A DNA stretch of 64,000 nt from Aliamphritea spongicola (lineage in GTDB: Bacteria > Pseudomonadota > Gammaproteobacteria > Pseudomonadales > Balneatricaceae), in assembly GCA_024347235.1 (NCBI GenBank), contig AP025283.1, positions 558,001 through 622,000 of the forward strand, written 5' to 3'. A program made the translations under genes and the position numbers. Positions 1-10,944 of this stretch are shown piece by piece. Within the stretch, counting starts at the first letter, position 1. Each line of letters begins with the position of its first letter. The notes below the pieces were generated by a model, which was given only the letters and a program-made list of their open reading frames with translations, had not been told where the DNA came from and did no database searches.

Positions 1-81
1 GTCGTCTGTCAATAAATGCAGCAATTTAATTATTGAGACGTTATCATCGGACGGAAATTTTTGACTCAACAGGGCTATAAC

Positions 82-1656
82 TTGAGTAACAGCAAGGAAA
101 AGCAGGATTCAGCGGCGCAAAAAGCGCTTCGCCAGGTTTATTGCGCTCCAGTGCGGTAGTGGGGGTGATGACCATGCTATCACGGGTATTGGGGTTAGTA
201 CGTGATGTGGTGGTGGCAAATTTTTTGGTGCCGGCAGTGGTGCTGATGCGTTTTTGTAGCTTTTAAAATTCCGAATTTTTACGTCGCTTGTTTGCTGAGG
301 GGCTTTTCTCAGGCGTTTGTGCCTGTGCTGTCGGAATACCGTTCACAGCAGGATAAAGCGGCAGTTAAGGCGCTAGTTGACCGGGTAACCGGCACGCTTG
401 GGCTGGTGTTAATGCTGGTAACGGCGTTGGGTGTATTGGGTGCGCCGGTGCTGGCGATGATTTTTGCACCGGGGTTTTACCTGCAGGGTGGCGAGCGTTA
501 CGACCTGGTAGTCGATATGCTACGTCTGACCTTCCCTTATTTGTTGCTGATTTCTTTAACTGCGCTGGCAGGCAGTGTGCTTAATAGTTATGAGCGTTTT
601 GCTGTACCTGCGTTCACGCCGGTTTTACTGAATTTATCCCTTATAGGTGCGGCCATCTGGCTTCAGCCTGTGTTTGATCAGCCGGTCATGGCGCTGGCGC
701 TTGGGGTGTTGATTGCCGGTTGTGTGCAGTTGTTGTTCCAGATGCCGTTTCTGTGGCGCCTTCAGTTGCTGCCCCGTCCCCGGGTGGACCGGCATCATGA
801 AGGGGTAAAGCGGATAATGGTGCTGATGATCCCGGCGTTGTTTGGTGTGTCGGTCAGTCAGATTAACCTGTTGCTGGATACTCTGCTGGCGTCGTTCCTG
901 CAAACCGGTAGTGTGTCCTGGCTGTATTATTCCGACCGTCTGGCAGAGTTGCCTTTGGGTGTTTTTGGTATCGCTATCGCCACGGTAATTTTGCCGAGCC
1001 TGTCACGTAAGCATGCAGAGAAGTCTACTGAGCACTTTGCCAAAACCCTGGATTGGGCGGTGCGGATGGTGCTGCTGATTGGTGTGCCAGCGGCGCTGGC
1101 GTTGCTGGTGCTGGCTGAACCGCTGATCGCGACGTTGTTCCATTACGGCGAAATGCAGGACCGGGATGTGATGATGGCGGCGATGAGTCTGCGGGCTTAT
1201 GCCTGTGGCCTGATCGCATTCATGCTGATTAAGGTGTTGGCGCCAGGGTACTTCTCCCGGCAGGATACTAAAACACCGGTAAGGATCGGGATCGTAGCAA
1301 TGGTCGTGAATATGGCGCTGAATCTGGCGCTTATCGGCCCGCTTGCTCATGTGGGGCTGGCGCTGGCGACGACGTTGTCGGCTTTCCTGAATGCCGGGTT
1401 GTTGTTAAGAGGGCTGCGCCGGGATGGTGTGTTTGTCTGGCAGGACGGCTGGGGGCTGATGGCGGTTCGAATTTTGCTGGCAAATGGTCTGATGGTCGGG
1501 TTGTTGTACTGGTTGGTCGCTGATGCTGCTTTGTGGCTGGAGTTCACTTTGTGGCAGCGGGTAGGTCAGATGGCTATGCTGGTCGGGCTGGGTGTTTTGA
1601 TCTATCTGGTCACTTTGTTAGTCACTGGGCTAAGAATGCGTCATTTACGGCCCTGA
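82..1656 (+). CDS. murJ: Lipid II flippase MurJ
   Basis: MurJ flips lipid II across the inner membrane for peptidoglycan synthesis. The protein is hydrophobic throughout, with the family's N-terminal region (LSRVLGLVRDVVVANF, then FLRRLFAEG and FSQAFVPVLSEY) and about 525 residues. The first 300 bases are broken by about five single-base losses (near 124, the T runs at 221, 251 and 276, and the G run near 299), which I read as sequencing errors. The start is uncertain: TTG at 82 gives LSNSKEKQDS and fits the family, and an in-frame TTG at 61 is possible. It heads the conserved murJ-ribF-ileS-lspA-fkpB block. Confidence 0.93.
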
Positions 1657-1754
1657 AAATGCCGAAAAATAGTCAGTCCGCAGAGTACTCCGGGACGGCT
1701 ATCTGGGGTATAATTCCGCGCTGATTTTTGCTACTGATGAGTTGATCGCTGTTT

Positions 1755-2718
1755 ATGGAACTGATTCGAGGCCTGCACAATCTCCGTGATACGCACCGTG
1801 ACTGCGTCGCGACGATTGGTAATTTTGACGGTGTACATCTGGGACACCGCCAGGTGCTGGCTCAGTTACAGCGTAAAGCTGCTGAGCTGCAGCTGCCATC
1901 AGTGGTTATTATCTTTGAGCCTCAGCCTCAGGAGTTTTTCTGTGGTGATAAGGCGCTGCCCCGGGTAACGCGCTTTGGAGAAAAGTACGTCTGCTGGAAC
2001 AGCAGGGCGTCGATCGGGTTGTGTGCCTGACTTTTAATGAGCGCTTGCGTGCTATGACGGCTGAGGCTTTTGTGCAGCAGTTGTTGCTTAATGGTCTGGC
2101 GATTAAGCATCTGGTCGTGGGCGATGATTTTAGGTTTGGCTGTGACCGTGCCGGGGATTACCAGATGCTCTGTGAAAGTGGCAGAACACATGGTTTCAGT
2201 GTTGAAAATACAGCTACCTTCGATGTCGATGGCGAGCGGGTCAGCAGTACCCGAATCCGTAAAGCACTGGCTGAAAATCAGCTGGCGCTGAGCAGCCGTT
2301 TACTGGGGCGTAATTACCGGGTAACTGGACGGGTGATGCACGGCCAGGCACTGGGGCGTCAGTTGGGTGTACCGACAGCCAATGTGCGGATGCACCGTTT
2401 CCCATGCCCGCTGCGCGGTGTATATGCCGTGAATGCTCATCTCGGTGATGGCCAGGTGTTGCAGGGCGTGTGTAACGTAGGCATGCGGCCAACAGTAAAC
2501 GGCACTAAGCCTGTGCTGGAAGCACACCTTTTGATTTTTCAGGCGATCTGTATGGCCGCCTGCTAAGCGTAGAATTTAAACATTTCATCCGTGGCGAGCA
2601 AAAATTCAACGGCCTGGATGAACTGAAAGCACAGATTTTTGCAGATATAGATGCTGCCCATGCTTTTTTGCCGGCAGTCATTAAAACCGAATTAACAGAT
2701 ATCTTAATCAGGCCATAA
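1755..2718 (+). CDS. ribF: Bifunctional riboflavin kinase/FAD synthetase RibF
   Basis: RibF phosphorylates riboflavin to FMN and adenylylates FMN to FAD in the cytoplasm. The N-terminal nucleotidyltransferase half shows GNFDGVHLGH near residue 22 and STRIRKAL near 170. The C-terminal flavokinase half shows LLGRNYRVTGRVMHG and the PTANV motif. Two single-base losses (A run near 1983, T run near 2527) break the frame. When restored the protein is about 322 residues, normal for the family, and ends with TELTDILIRP. It lies 98 bases after murJ and 42 bases before ileS, so co-transcription is likely. Confidence 0.95.
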
Positions 2719-2760
2719 GGTTCTGAAGAGAATAAACAGAGATCCAGAAGCGATACCACG

Positions 2761-5575
2761 ATGACCGATTACAAAGCGACTTTGAACTTGCCGGAAACGG
2801 CCTTTCCTATGCGTGGCAATCTGGCTCAGAAAGAGCCGCAGATGCTGAAACAATGGCAGAAGATGGATCTGTATCAAAAGATTCGTCAGGTCAGCGCAGG
2901 TCGCGATAAATTCATTCTGCATGACGGCCCTCCGTATGCGAACGGTGATATTCACATCGGCCACGCGGTTAACAAAATTCTGAAAGATATCATTGTTAAG
3001 TCCCGTACACTGGACGGTTATGATGTGCCTTACGTACCGGGCTGGGACTGTCACGGTCTGCCGATCGAGCACAACGTTGAGAAGAAACACGGTAAAGCCG
3101 GTGTAAAACTTTCTTTTCTGATTTTCGTAAGAAGTGCCGTGAATATGCAGCCCGTCAGGTAGACGGCCAGAAGAAAGATTTTATCCGTCTGGGTGTTTTG
3201 GGTGACTGGGAAAATCCGTACCTGACCATGAATTTCGGTACCGAAGCGAACATCATCCGTGCGCTGGGTAAGATTGCTGAAAACGGCCATCTGGTTAAAG
3301 GCTATAAGCCGGTTTACTGGAGTGTGGTGGGTGGTTCTGCACTGGCTGAAGCCGAAGTGGAATATCAGGATAAAACGTCTCTGGCGATCGATGTGCGTTT
3401 TGCACCGGTAGATGCAGAGGCATTCCTGGGCTGCTTTGAACAGCAGGGTGGTGAAGGTGAAGCGTCAGTCGTTATCTGGACGACAACGCCATGGACACTG
3501 CCGGCTAACCAGGCGGTTTCCTGAACGCTGAGCTGGATTATGTGCTGGTGCAGTGTGATGCTGGCGCCGGCGCTGAACGTCTGTTGCTGGCTGAAGCCCT
3601 GGTTGAAGAGACCATGGGTCGGTACGGCATCGAAGATTATCAGGTGGTTGGCCGCTGTAAAGGCCAGGCGCTGGAAGGTCAGATGCTGGCGCATCCGTTT
3701 TACGATCGTCAGGTACCTGTAATTCTGGGTGATCACGTCACCACTGATGCCGGTACCGGTGCGGTACATACTGCGCCTGACCACGGTGTGGAAGATTTTA
3801 ACGTAGGCCGTGCCTACGATATCGGTACCCTGAATCTTGTTGCCGGTAACGGTGTATTTGTAGAAGCGGCCGGGGAGTTTGCCGGTGAGCACGTTTACAA
3901 AGTAGAAGACAAGATCGTAGCGGCCCTGGAAGCGAATAATCGTCTGGTTATCCAGAAGAAGTTTAATCACAGTTATCCACATTGCTGGCGGACCAAGACT
4001 CCGCTGATTTACCGTGCAACGCCGCAGTGGTTTATCAGCATGGAAAAAGAAGGCCTGAAGACTAAAGCGCTGGATGCTATCAAGCAGGTTGAGTGGTTCC
4101 CGGGCTGGGGGCAGAACCGTATTGAAGCGATGGTTGAACAGAGCCCTGACTGGTGTGTGTCCCGTCAGCGTACCTGGGGTGTACCAATTGCCCTGTTTGT
4201 AAATAAAAACACCGGTGAACTGCACCCGGAAACGCCGCGGCTGATCGAAGCGGTGGCACTGGAAGTTGAAAAGACCGGTATCGATGCCTGGTTCGATCTG
4301 GAAGCCGAATCTTTGCTGGGTGCTGAAGCGGATCAGTATGAAAAAGTGCTGGATACACTGGATGTATGGTTCGATTCAGGTGTAACTCACTACTCTGTTC
4401 TTGACCGTACTGAAGGCCTGGAATACCCGGCTAACATGTATCTGGAAGGGTCTGATCAGCACCGTGGCTGGTTCCAGTCTTCCCTGAAAACCGCGATTGC
4501 TATTAAAGGTACAGCGCCTTATAAGCAGGTGCTGACTCACGGTTTCACCGTTGACGGTGATGGCCGTAAGATGTCCAAGTCTGTGGGTAACGTAGTTTCT
4601 CCGCAGGAAGTGATGAATAAGTATGGCGCAGATATTCTGCGTCTGTGGGTTGCATCTACGGACTTCAGCTCTGAAATGACTGTGTCTGACGAGATCCTGA
4701 AGCGTACCGCCGATGCTTACCGCCGTATCCGTAATACTGCCCGCTTCCTGCTGTCTAACCTGAGCGGTTTTGATCCTAAGACCGATCTGGTTGCGCCGGA
4801 AGATATGGTAGCGCTGGATCGCTGGGCTGTAGACCGTACAGCTCAGCTGCAGGAAGAGCTGGTTGGTCATTATGATCAGTACCAGATGCTGCAGGTGTAT
4901 CAGAAAGTGTCTCATTTCTGTTCACTGGATCTGGGTGGTTTCTATCTGGATATCATTAAGGACCGTCAGTACACCGCCAAGACCGATTCGGTTGCCCGTC
5001 GTTCCTGCCAGACTGCACTGTTCCATATTATGGAAGCACTGGTGCGCTGGGTTGCACCGATTCTGAGCTTTACCGCTGACGAAATCTGGCAGCAGATGCC
5101 GGGTGAGCGTGCTGAGTCTGTTCAGCTGACGACCTGGTATGAAGGATTGACTGATCTGAATGCTGATGCTGAGCTGGGGCGCGACTTCTGGCAGCAGGTG
5201 CTGGCAGTGAAAACGGCTGTGAATAAAGAGCTGGAAAATCAGCGTAATGCTGGCAATGTGGGCGGCAGTCTGGAAGCGGAAGTTACTCTGTTTTGCGCGC
5301 CTGAATTGCAGGCTCAGTTGGATAAACTGCAGGATGAACTGCGTTTTGTTCTGATTACCTCACAGGCGACTGTACGTCCGCTGGCTGAAGCCGGTGATGC
5401 TGTCGCGACTGAGCTTGAAGGTCTGAGCGTACAGGTTGTTAAATCAGAACAGGCTAAGTGTGACCGTTGCTGGCACCATCGTGAAGATGTGGGTCAGAAT
5501 GCCGAGCATGAAACCCTGTGTGGCCGTTGTGTTGAGAATGTCAGCGGTGCTGGCGAACAGCGTAGTTTTGCTTAA
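2761..5575 (+). CDS. ileS: Isoleucyl-tRNA synthetase
   Basis: Charges tRNA-Ile with isoleucine in the cytoplasm. The class I signature appears as DIHIGH near residue 64 and KMSKS near residue 603. The editing domain lies between them (for example [14 protein letters not shown]). The C-terminus carries the zinc-binding cysteines of the IleS type (CDRCW and CGRC, roughly residues 900-925). Length is about 938 residues. Two single-base losses, at 3113-3117 (T run) and 3522-3524 (C run), split the frame. Because the gene is essential, these are almost certainly sequencing errors. Confidence 0.97.
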
Positions 5576-5602
5576 TCAGGCCGCGGATAACAGGAACACA
5601 GG

Positions 5603-6085
5603 ATGACAATGTTTCGCTCTACAGCACTGGTGTGGCTATGGTTGGTGGCACTGGTGCTGGGTCTGGATCTGGTGACGAAAACCCTGGCAGATGATCTGCT
5701 GCCTTATGGTGTACCTCATCCGCAGCTGCCGGTTTTTGATCTTACTCTGTTATATAACAAGGGTGCTGCGTTCAGCTTTCTGGCGGATGCCGGTGGCTGG
5801 CAGCGCTGGTTCTTTACTGCTGTTGCCGTTGGGATGAGTGGTGTCTTGCTGGTGTGGATGTACCGTACACCCCGAAATCAGGTGTGGTTAGGCTGTGCTT
5901 TGGCACTGGTGATGGCCGGAGCCCTGGGTAATCTGTTTGACCGGGTTGTTTATGGGTATGTGATCGACTTCCTGTCTTTCCATTATCAGAATAAGTATTT
6001 CCCGGCATTTAACTTTGCCGATGTGGCGATATCCTGCGGTGCCTTCATGCTGATTGTGGATATGTTTCGTCAAGAATCAAAATAG
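5603..6085 (+). CDS. lspA: Lipoprotein signal peptidase (signal peptidase II)
   Basis: Inner-membrane aspartyl protease that removes signal peptides from prolipoproteins. The 160-residue protein has four hydrophobic segments. The two conserved regions holding the catalytic aspartates are visible: GNLFDRVVYGYVIDFL near residue 112 and FNFADVAIS near residue 138. The frame is intact. It starts 28 bases after ileS, the usual order. One likely client is BamE at 59043-59390, which has a lipobox. Confidence 0.96.
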   Translation: MTMFRSTALVWLWLVALVLGLDLVTKTLADDLLPYGVPHPQLPVFDLTLLYNKGAAFSFLADAGGWQRWFFTAVAVGMSGVLLVWMYRTPRNQVWLGCALALVMAGALGNLFDRVVYGYVIDFLSFHYQNKYFPAFNFADVAISCGAFMLIVDMFRQESK

Positions 6086-6129
6086 TCCGGGCTGGGTTTA
6101 ACCGAGTCCGGTAACAACTGGAGTGGTAT

Positions 6130-6568
6130 ATGTCTTCTTGTTCAATTGCTGAAAATAGCCGGGTTACGTTGCATTTCGCAATTAAACTGATGAACGGCCA
6201 GGTGGTAGATTCCAATTTTGATTCTGAGCCGGCGAGTTTCTCTATGGGCGATGGACAAATGCTGGAAGGCTTTGAGCGTGTGCTTCTGGGGCTGAGCAGT
6301 GGCGATGAAAAACAGTTTGAAATTCTGCCTGAGCAAGGGTTCGGTATGACCAATCCGAATAATATGCAGACATTCCCCGCAGCCAGTTTAAAGATATGGA
6401 ACTTGAACCGGGTCTGGTGATCTCGTTCAGTGATGCCGGTAATGGTGAGTTACCGGGGTCGTCAGTGAGTTTAATGATGCTCAGGTAACAGTAGACTTTA
6501 ATCACCCGCTGGCAGGGCAGACGCTGTTGTTTGATGTGAAAATTGTTGCAGTGGAATCTGCAGAGTAA
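6130..6568 (+). CDS. fkpB: FKBP-type peptidyl-prolyl isomerase (SlpA/FkpB)
   Basis: Small cytoplasmic SlyD/SlpA-like prolyl isomerase and chaperone. The N-terminal FKBP part reads VTLHFAIKLMNGQVVDSN, followed by MLEGFERVLLGLSSGDE. The C-terminal part after restoring the frame has HPLAGQTLLFDVKI, typical of this subfamily. Two single-base losses (C run near 6374, G run near 6456) split it; length is about 146 residues. In Pseudomonas ispH follows here, but in this window the next gene is a convergent minor pilin. Confidence 0.9.
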
Positions 6569-6595
6569 TCGTTTCTTTTCTAAATTCCTTTCTCC

Positions 6596-6622
6596 AGCAG
6601 CCATGATTGTCTGATGGCTGCT
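6596..6622. terminator. Hairpin between fkpB and a convergent pilin gene
   Basis: A 9-bp inverted repeat (AGCAGCCAT / ATGGCTGCT, loop of nine bases) sits between two convergent genes. There is no strong T run on either side, so a terminator role is inferred from position only. Confidence 0.4.
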
Positions 6623-6683
6623 CCCTGACTGATCTTATACATCGCTGATAAGTGAATTTTCTGTTGCGTATCTGCGTGTGTGA

Positions 6684-7076
6684 TCAGTATGTGGATCTTA
6701 TAGCGGGTGCTTGTCTCGTTGTTAATAAGGTTCCGTTGTTGGTTTTTTCCAGCAAATAACGCTGTGTTGTGACTGGATTTTGTCCGTTTCTCAGTATCAG
6801 AAAGCTGCTTTCATCGGGTGTTAGCATTGCGCTGCAGCGACCCGCGTTGCAGTGCCGGTCAAATGGCCGGAGATACTCTGTTTTTAGAATGTCTTCAACA
6901 CGGAATAACGCTTGCTGAGCCTGGGTAATCAGACGCTGCTGCTCACTGTGCCGGTCATTGGCATCCAGATGAAGCTGAATACTTTGCCAGCTGATACTGC
7001 TTAACCAGCCAATAACAGGTAGAAACAGTAGTAATGTGAACAGTACGGCACCCTGTTGAGTTGTTCGGATATTCAT
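6684..7076 (-). CDS. PilX-like minor pilin (set A)
   Basis: Short N-terminus, then a hydrophobic stretch (GAVLFTLLLFLPVIGWLS) and an alpha-helical region with ALFRVE, the layout of PilX-type minor pilins. PilX-like proteins belong to the complex that primes type IV pilus assembly. 130 residues. The start directly follows the stop of the preceding pilin gene (TAA then ATG), so the two are translationally adjacent. It is the last gene of a four-gene minus-strand operon (8867 to 6684). The sequence is more divergent than the other two PilX copies in this window. Confidence 0.7.
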   Translation of the reverse strand: MNIRTTQQGAVLFTLLLFLPVIGWLSSISWQSIQLHLDANDRHSEQQRLITQAQQALFRVEDILKTEYLRPFDRHCNAGRCSAMLTPDESSFLILRNGQNPVTTQRYLLEKTNNGTLLTTRQAPAIRSTY

Positions 7077-7512
7077 TTACCAGCAATCCTCAAGCGATGT
7101 GTTTTGGCTGTTCAGTAATGTTTTTTACCGTGCTGGCTGATGACCAGATCACCACAGGAATCCTTGATTTGTGTCCCCTGTCGCTGCGCAACCAGCTCGT
7201 AACTGTGTTGGTTAACGGAGAGGGCCTTTAGCTGGTAGCTTTCATGTTTCAATGTTTGGATATGGGGTGTATTGCAGACATTTTGCAGCTGGGACGGAAT
7301 GGCCTGAGGGCTATATCTTCATAGCTTTGTAATGTCTTGTGGTAGAGGCTGAGCTCTGCTGCACAGGCCTGGAGTAGCTGTTTTGCCTGTTCTCTGTTTG
7401 CCGTTATCCGGTGCTGAACGTAAGAGGGATAGGCCAGCAACGTAAGGATGCTGATGATGGCCAGTGCAATGATGAGTTCAATGAAGCTAAAGCCGGTAAG
7501 TCTGTTTTTCAT
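7077..7512 (-). CDS. Type IV pilin-like minor pilin, PilE type (set A)
   Basis: Has the prepilin motif GFSFIELIIALAIISILTLLAYPSYV at residues 6-32 (G before the cleavage site, then F and Glu at +5). After restoring two single-base losses (near 7308, and the A run near 7118) the frame runs to a C-terminal DCW, the same ending as the two PilE proteins at 17333 and 24718. About 145 residues. It lies between pilW (6 bases away) and the PilX-like gene. PilE-type minor pilins are subunits of the pilus tip complex, processed by PilD. Confidence 0.75.
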
Positions 7513-7517
7513 ATGGA

Positions 7518-8410
7518 TTACTCATTCTGTAAGCGGTTAAAGATCGGAATGACTGCACTGAAGGTTTGCCGGTAAGGTTCTGTGTTGTTGTGCAGAATCC
7601 GGCTGTTTGAACGGGTGGTTACTGTGACTTGTATGCTATGAATGCGTGTCGGATCGGTAATCTGATCTATCGGGAGATAGCGTTCCGGTCCCGGTGTGTT
7701 GTTTGTATTTTCTCCATAGAGAAATTGCAGTTGTTCAATATTTTCCAGTAAAGCCTGGGCGCGAGCTGTATCGTACCGACGATAGAGTGTGGGTATGCCG
7801 TTACTGAGTCGGAGTTCGTATGTGATCTGTACAACCCGGTATATTCGGGTGTGCATGGGATAGGCATGCAGCAGATGAGCAGAAATGTTGCTGCTGGCAT
7901 TTTGGATTTGCTCATGATGAAGCTGGTTGTCTGATGCGTCAGTGATTGTAAATATGTCACTGTTTACGCAATTTGTGATGATTGCAGTCTGGTTGCGTTG
8001 AAAATCTGAGCGCCTGACTTCTATCGGGCTATTGGTGTATAGCATGCGCTGATCAGTCAGCTCAGGAGGTTCTGTCACTCTGAGGATCTGGATAGTGTCA
8101 CTCTGATTAATGCCTGAATCATCTTCCCTGTTATGGAAAGTGCCGGAGAGTAAGCGTTGTTATTGGAGCCGTTATAGATGCCGCCTGGGTTCTCAATACA
8201 GCTCCAGTAGTCTGCTAACTGAATGTCCTGCCGTAAGAAATGCAGAGCAGTCCAACCGCTTTCCATAACTTCCTGATGCGCGCTGTTTACCTGAAAGTTC
8301 CGGTGGCTGACCAGGGCAAACTGAGTGGTCAGCAGTATCACTGATAAGCTGAGCGCTGTGGCAATCATCAGCTCTACCAGGCTGAATCCCTGTTGTGTGT
8401 TAGCGGACAT
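7518..8410 (-). CDS. pilW: Minor pilin PilW (set A)
   Basis: The prepilin motif GFSLVELMIATALSLSVILL is followed by a long beta-rich region ending QTFSAVIPIFNRLQNE. About 297 residues, usual for PilW. The IQVTVTTRS stretch near the C-terminus is typical of PilW. One single-base loss near 8123 (rebuilt as SITGKDDSGINQSD) splits the frame. The start lies one base beyond the pilV stop. Part of the pilV-pilW-pilE-like-pilX-like operon, which has no PilY1 gene of its own. Confidence 0.82.
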
Positions 8411-8411
8411 G

Positions 8412-8867
8412 TCAGAAGCTAACAGGCTGATGAACGCTATGTTCTCCGGAAGGGGCTTGCCACCGGATGCTTATCACCAGCAGTCTGTTGCGCAGATTGC
8501 AGCTGAAGTCTGGTGGTGGAGGGCTGGAGCATATTATGCCTGTTCCGGCGGGCAGCTTCTGTTCTATTCGCTGTTGCCAGTCATATAAAGCATGCTGTGC
8601 CATATCTTCAGCTGAACAGCCGATCAACTGATAGCACGCTGAATGTTGGCTGGCCGGTTGCTGAAATGCTCCGCTGGCAGCGGCAGTCGGGTTTGACTGT
8701 ATATGGCTGGCTATAAACTGTACCAGGCTATATGCCTGTGCTTCCTGTAAGGAAAATCGTGCAAGTCGGTTCGAGTGAACCTGTGAGGCGCCGATGGCAA
8801 TTAACGTAACGCTGGCCAGACTCAGTGCGACCAGTACTTCAATGAGCGTAAATCCCTTTGGTTTCAT
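8412..8867 (-). CDS. pilV: Minor pilin PilV (set A)
   Basis: Starts MKPKGFTLIEVLVALSLASV, a class III (prepilin) signal with Glu at +5. The middle has cysteine-containing segments (HSACYQLIGCS and IICSSPPPP), and the C-terminus has LLVISIRWQAPS, matching the VRW-type ending of PilV proteins. 151 residues, intact frame. First gene of the minus-strand set, facing the fimT-like gene at 9067 across a 199-bp intergenic region that must hold both promoters. Confidence 0.82.
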   Translation of the reverse strand: MKPKGFTLIEVLVALSLASVTLIAIGASQVHSNRLARFSLQEAQAYSLVQFIASHIQSNPTAAASGAFQQPASQHSACYQLIGCSAEDMAQHALYDWQQRIEQKLPAGTGIICSSPPPPDFSCNLRNRLLVISIRWQAPSGEHSVHQPVSF

Positions 8868-9066
8868 AACACTATCCTTGTGTATTCATCCATGATTACG
8901 TTTTTCTGATGTTCAGCTCAGATATGTAAATATAGAGCAGGTGCTTTGATTTTTCCTGTTCGGACGATAAAGGAATATCTGTTTAAAAACTGTTCTGCTC
9001 TGTAAGATGATGATTTAATACGCTTGTTTGATTGTTTTGGTGAAGAATATCTCAGGGATTGAGAGT

Positions 9067-9616
9067 ATGTATTCGGATCGCAGATTTCAAAAGACAGGCT
9101 TGTCAGGGGATTCACCCTGATGGAGCTGTTAATAATTTTGAGTGTCATTACATTGCTGGTAACTGTTGCTGTTCCGAATTATCAGAGCATCAAGGCATAT
9201 TTTGATATTCAGGGAAGTAGCCGGCAGCTGGTGGCGCTTGTATCTGCGGCCAGAGCAAATGCTATTAGGCTGGGGCAGTCTGTTGTTATGTGCCGACGGG
9301 CGAGTCATGAACAGTCGCAATGTGCCGGTAGTCAGATTAACAGTGCCGGTAATTGGAGTATTGGTTGGCTATTGTTTGCAGATACTGATGATAACCAATG
9401 GTTTGACGGGACTGACCGGTTACTGAAAGAAGGTTTGAATGCTGCGTCCGGCTGTGAAGTCAGTGGCCGCGGGGATTTCCTGAGTTTCTCCCTGAGGGCA
9501 TACTCCGGGGTGGTGGGAATGGTACTTTCACTGTTATTTGCAGCAACCTGAAGCAAGAACTGGTGGTGAATATTCTGGGGCGGGTTAGGTATGGGGAAAT
9601 CACAGAGATCCCCTGA
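9067..9616 (+). CDS. fimT: FimT/GspH-like pseudopilin (set A, divergent)
   Basis: The prepilin segment GFTLMELLIILSVITLLVTV is followed by FDIQGSSRQLVALVSAARANAIRLG and NWSIGWLLFAD, hallmarks of the FimT/GspH family. The ATG at 9067 gives a short leader (MYSDRRFQKTGLSGG). Two single-base losses in G runs (near 9108 and 9507) break the frame. Corrected, it is about 183 residues and ends VRYGEITEIP. Divergent from pilV of set A; 375 bases of non-coding DNA follow. Confidence 0.82.
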
Positions 9617-9991
9617 ATGATTGATGACAGTTGTATGATTACTGCCCATTTAGAGGAATATAAAGTCAGCCTCTGATCAGCTTTCGATAAGAAATTGGGT
9701 GTAAAGTGTCTGAGCTTTTTAGTTTGATTTCTGTCGGTTTGCGGCGATTAATTTCTGATTTTTATATGCCATCTTAAGTTACGGCTGTTTTAATTTTTTA
9801 ACTGATATAAGGGTTGTGCTGGCATAAGGGATGGAAAGTGGTCTTGTTGTGTGCTAGGGCCTATTGACCTATGATGTAGCACGTAATAGATGCGAGTTTT
9901 TGAGTCTTCTGTCGGTCATCATCGGTTACCGGACAGATAAAGAGGCTCTGACTGAGAGATAAATTGTTTATTAATACCGGAGAAAGCCTGA
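9617..9991. other. Intergenic region upstream of pilin set B
   Basis: 375 bases without a convincing gene. AT-rich, presumably with the promoter of the fimT-pilVWXY1E operon starting at 9992. A ribosome binding site (GGAGAAAG) lies just before that gene. I found no clear sigma-54 motif. Confidence 0.5.
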
Positions 9992-10510
9992 ATGGCTAGG
10001 TTGAGTTCTACCAGTAACAGTGTAATTAGATGTTCCACAGGATTTACACTGCTGGAACTGATGGTGGCTATCGCAATTCTCGGTATTCTTCTGGGTATTG
10101 GGATCCCCAGTTATAACGCGATGACAGAATCCACCAGACTCAGATCCGTGACCCATAATCTGACTACGGCGGCGCAACTGGCGCGTTCAGAGGCTATCAA
10201 TCGGCGTGACACTACAGCTGTTTGTCGGGCAAATGTAGGTTTTACGGCTTGTAGCTTCGCGAACGACTGGAGTAATGGCTGGGTAGTTGTGGAGCAAACC
10301 GGGGCGAACTTGCAAGTGGCCGCAGATGTAGATGTTATCAGAACATGGGACGCTGTCGATATTGTTGTTTCAGGTGCGGTAAACGGATTTGTATTCAACC
10401 GTTCAGGCCGCGCGACAACAACCGGGCAACTGAGGGTTCAGAACGATACCGATAGCCGCTGTCTGTTTGTCAATGGAAGTGGACGTGTTGCAGGAGCTGA
10501 TTGTCCGTGA
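9992..10510 (+). CDS. FimT/FimU-like minor pilin (set B)
   Basis: 172 residues with prepilin motif [20 protein letters not shown], then LTTAAQLARSEAINR and DWSNGWVVV, typical of FimT/FimU (GspH) pseudopilins. The C-terminal region (FNRSGRATT, CLFVNGSGRVAGADCP) is also family-typical. Intact frame. Its stop codon overlaps the pilV start (TGATG at 10508-10512). First gene of set B, whose order fimT-pilV-pilW-pilX-pilY1-pilE matches the Pseudomonas operon. Confidence 0.88.
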   Translation: MARLSSTSNSVIRCSTGFTLLELMVAIAILGILLGIGIPSYNAMTESTRLRSVTHNLTTAAQLARSEAINRRDTTAVCRANVGFTACSFANDWSNGWVVVEQTGANLQVAADVDVIRTWDAVDIVVSGAVNGFVFNRSGRATTTGQLRVQNDTDSRCLFVNGSGRVAGADCP

Positions 10511-10941
10511 TGTTTGATTCGGGAGGTTACTGGTCTTCTGAGAAAGGATCTTCACTCATAGAAGTCCTGATTGCGGTCGTTATTATTTCAATAGGTCTGC
10601 TTGCCGTGGCGGGACTGCAGGCGGTTGCCCTGAAAAGTAATAATGGTTCGTATTTAAGATCTCAGGCAACATTTTTAGCTTACGATTTGGCTGACCGGAT
10701 GCGGGCCGCACCGGACTCAGCGGTTAATGGTGATTATGATGATGCGCAGGGCGGAGACCGGGCCCAGTGGGATGCTCAGGTGCTTAATCTATTAGGGCCT
10801 GGAGCAACTGGCTCGGTCGCCAGAAATAATCGCCAGGTTACGATTACCGTTCGCTGGAACAACAGTCGTGACAGAATTCGTGCTGCGAATGATGTGAATC
10901 AGGCAACATTTGACAGTTTTACCTATCAGGTGGAGTTTTAG
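10510..10941 (+). CDS. pilV: Minor pilin PilV (set B)
   Basis: Prepilin region GSSLIEVLIAVVIISIGLLA, then GLQAVALKSNNGSYLRSQA and AYDLADRMRA, the signature stretch of PilV proteins, and ITVRWNNSRD near the end. 143-146 residues, frame intact. I chose ATG 10510, which overlaps the preceding stop; an in-frame TTG at 10501 is also possible. PilV binds the other minor pilins in the pilus-priming complex and tip. Confidence 0.9.
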   Translation: MFDSGGYWSSEKGSSLIEVLIAVVIISIGLLAVAGLQAVALKSNNGSYLRSQATFLAYDLADRMRAAPDSAVNGDYDDAQGGDRAQWDAQVLNLLGPGATGSVARNNRQVTITVRWNNSRDRIRAANDVNQATFDSFTYQVEF

Positions 10942-10944
10942 CGG

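Noticed and set aside
1..81. End of rpsT, expected upstream of murJ
   Set aside because: No S20-like sequence on either strand in the first 81 bases; rpsT, if adjacent, lies outside the window.
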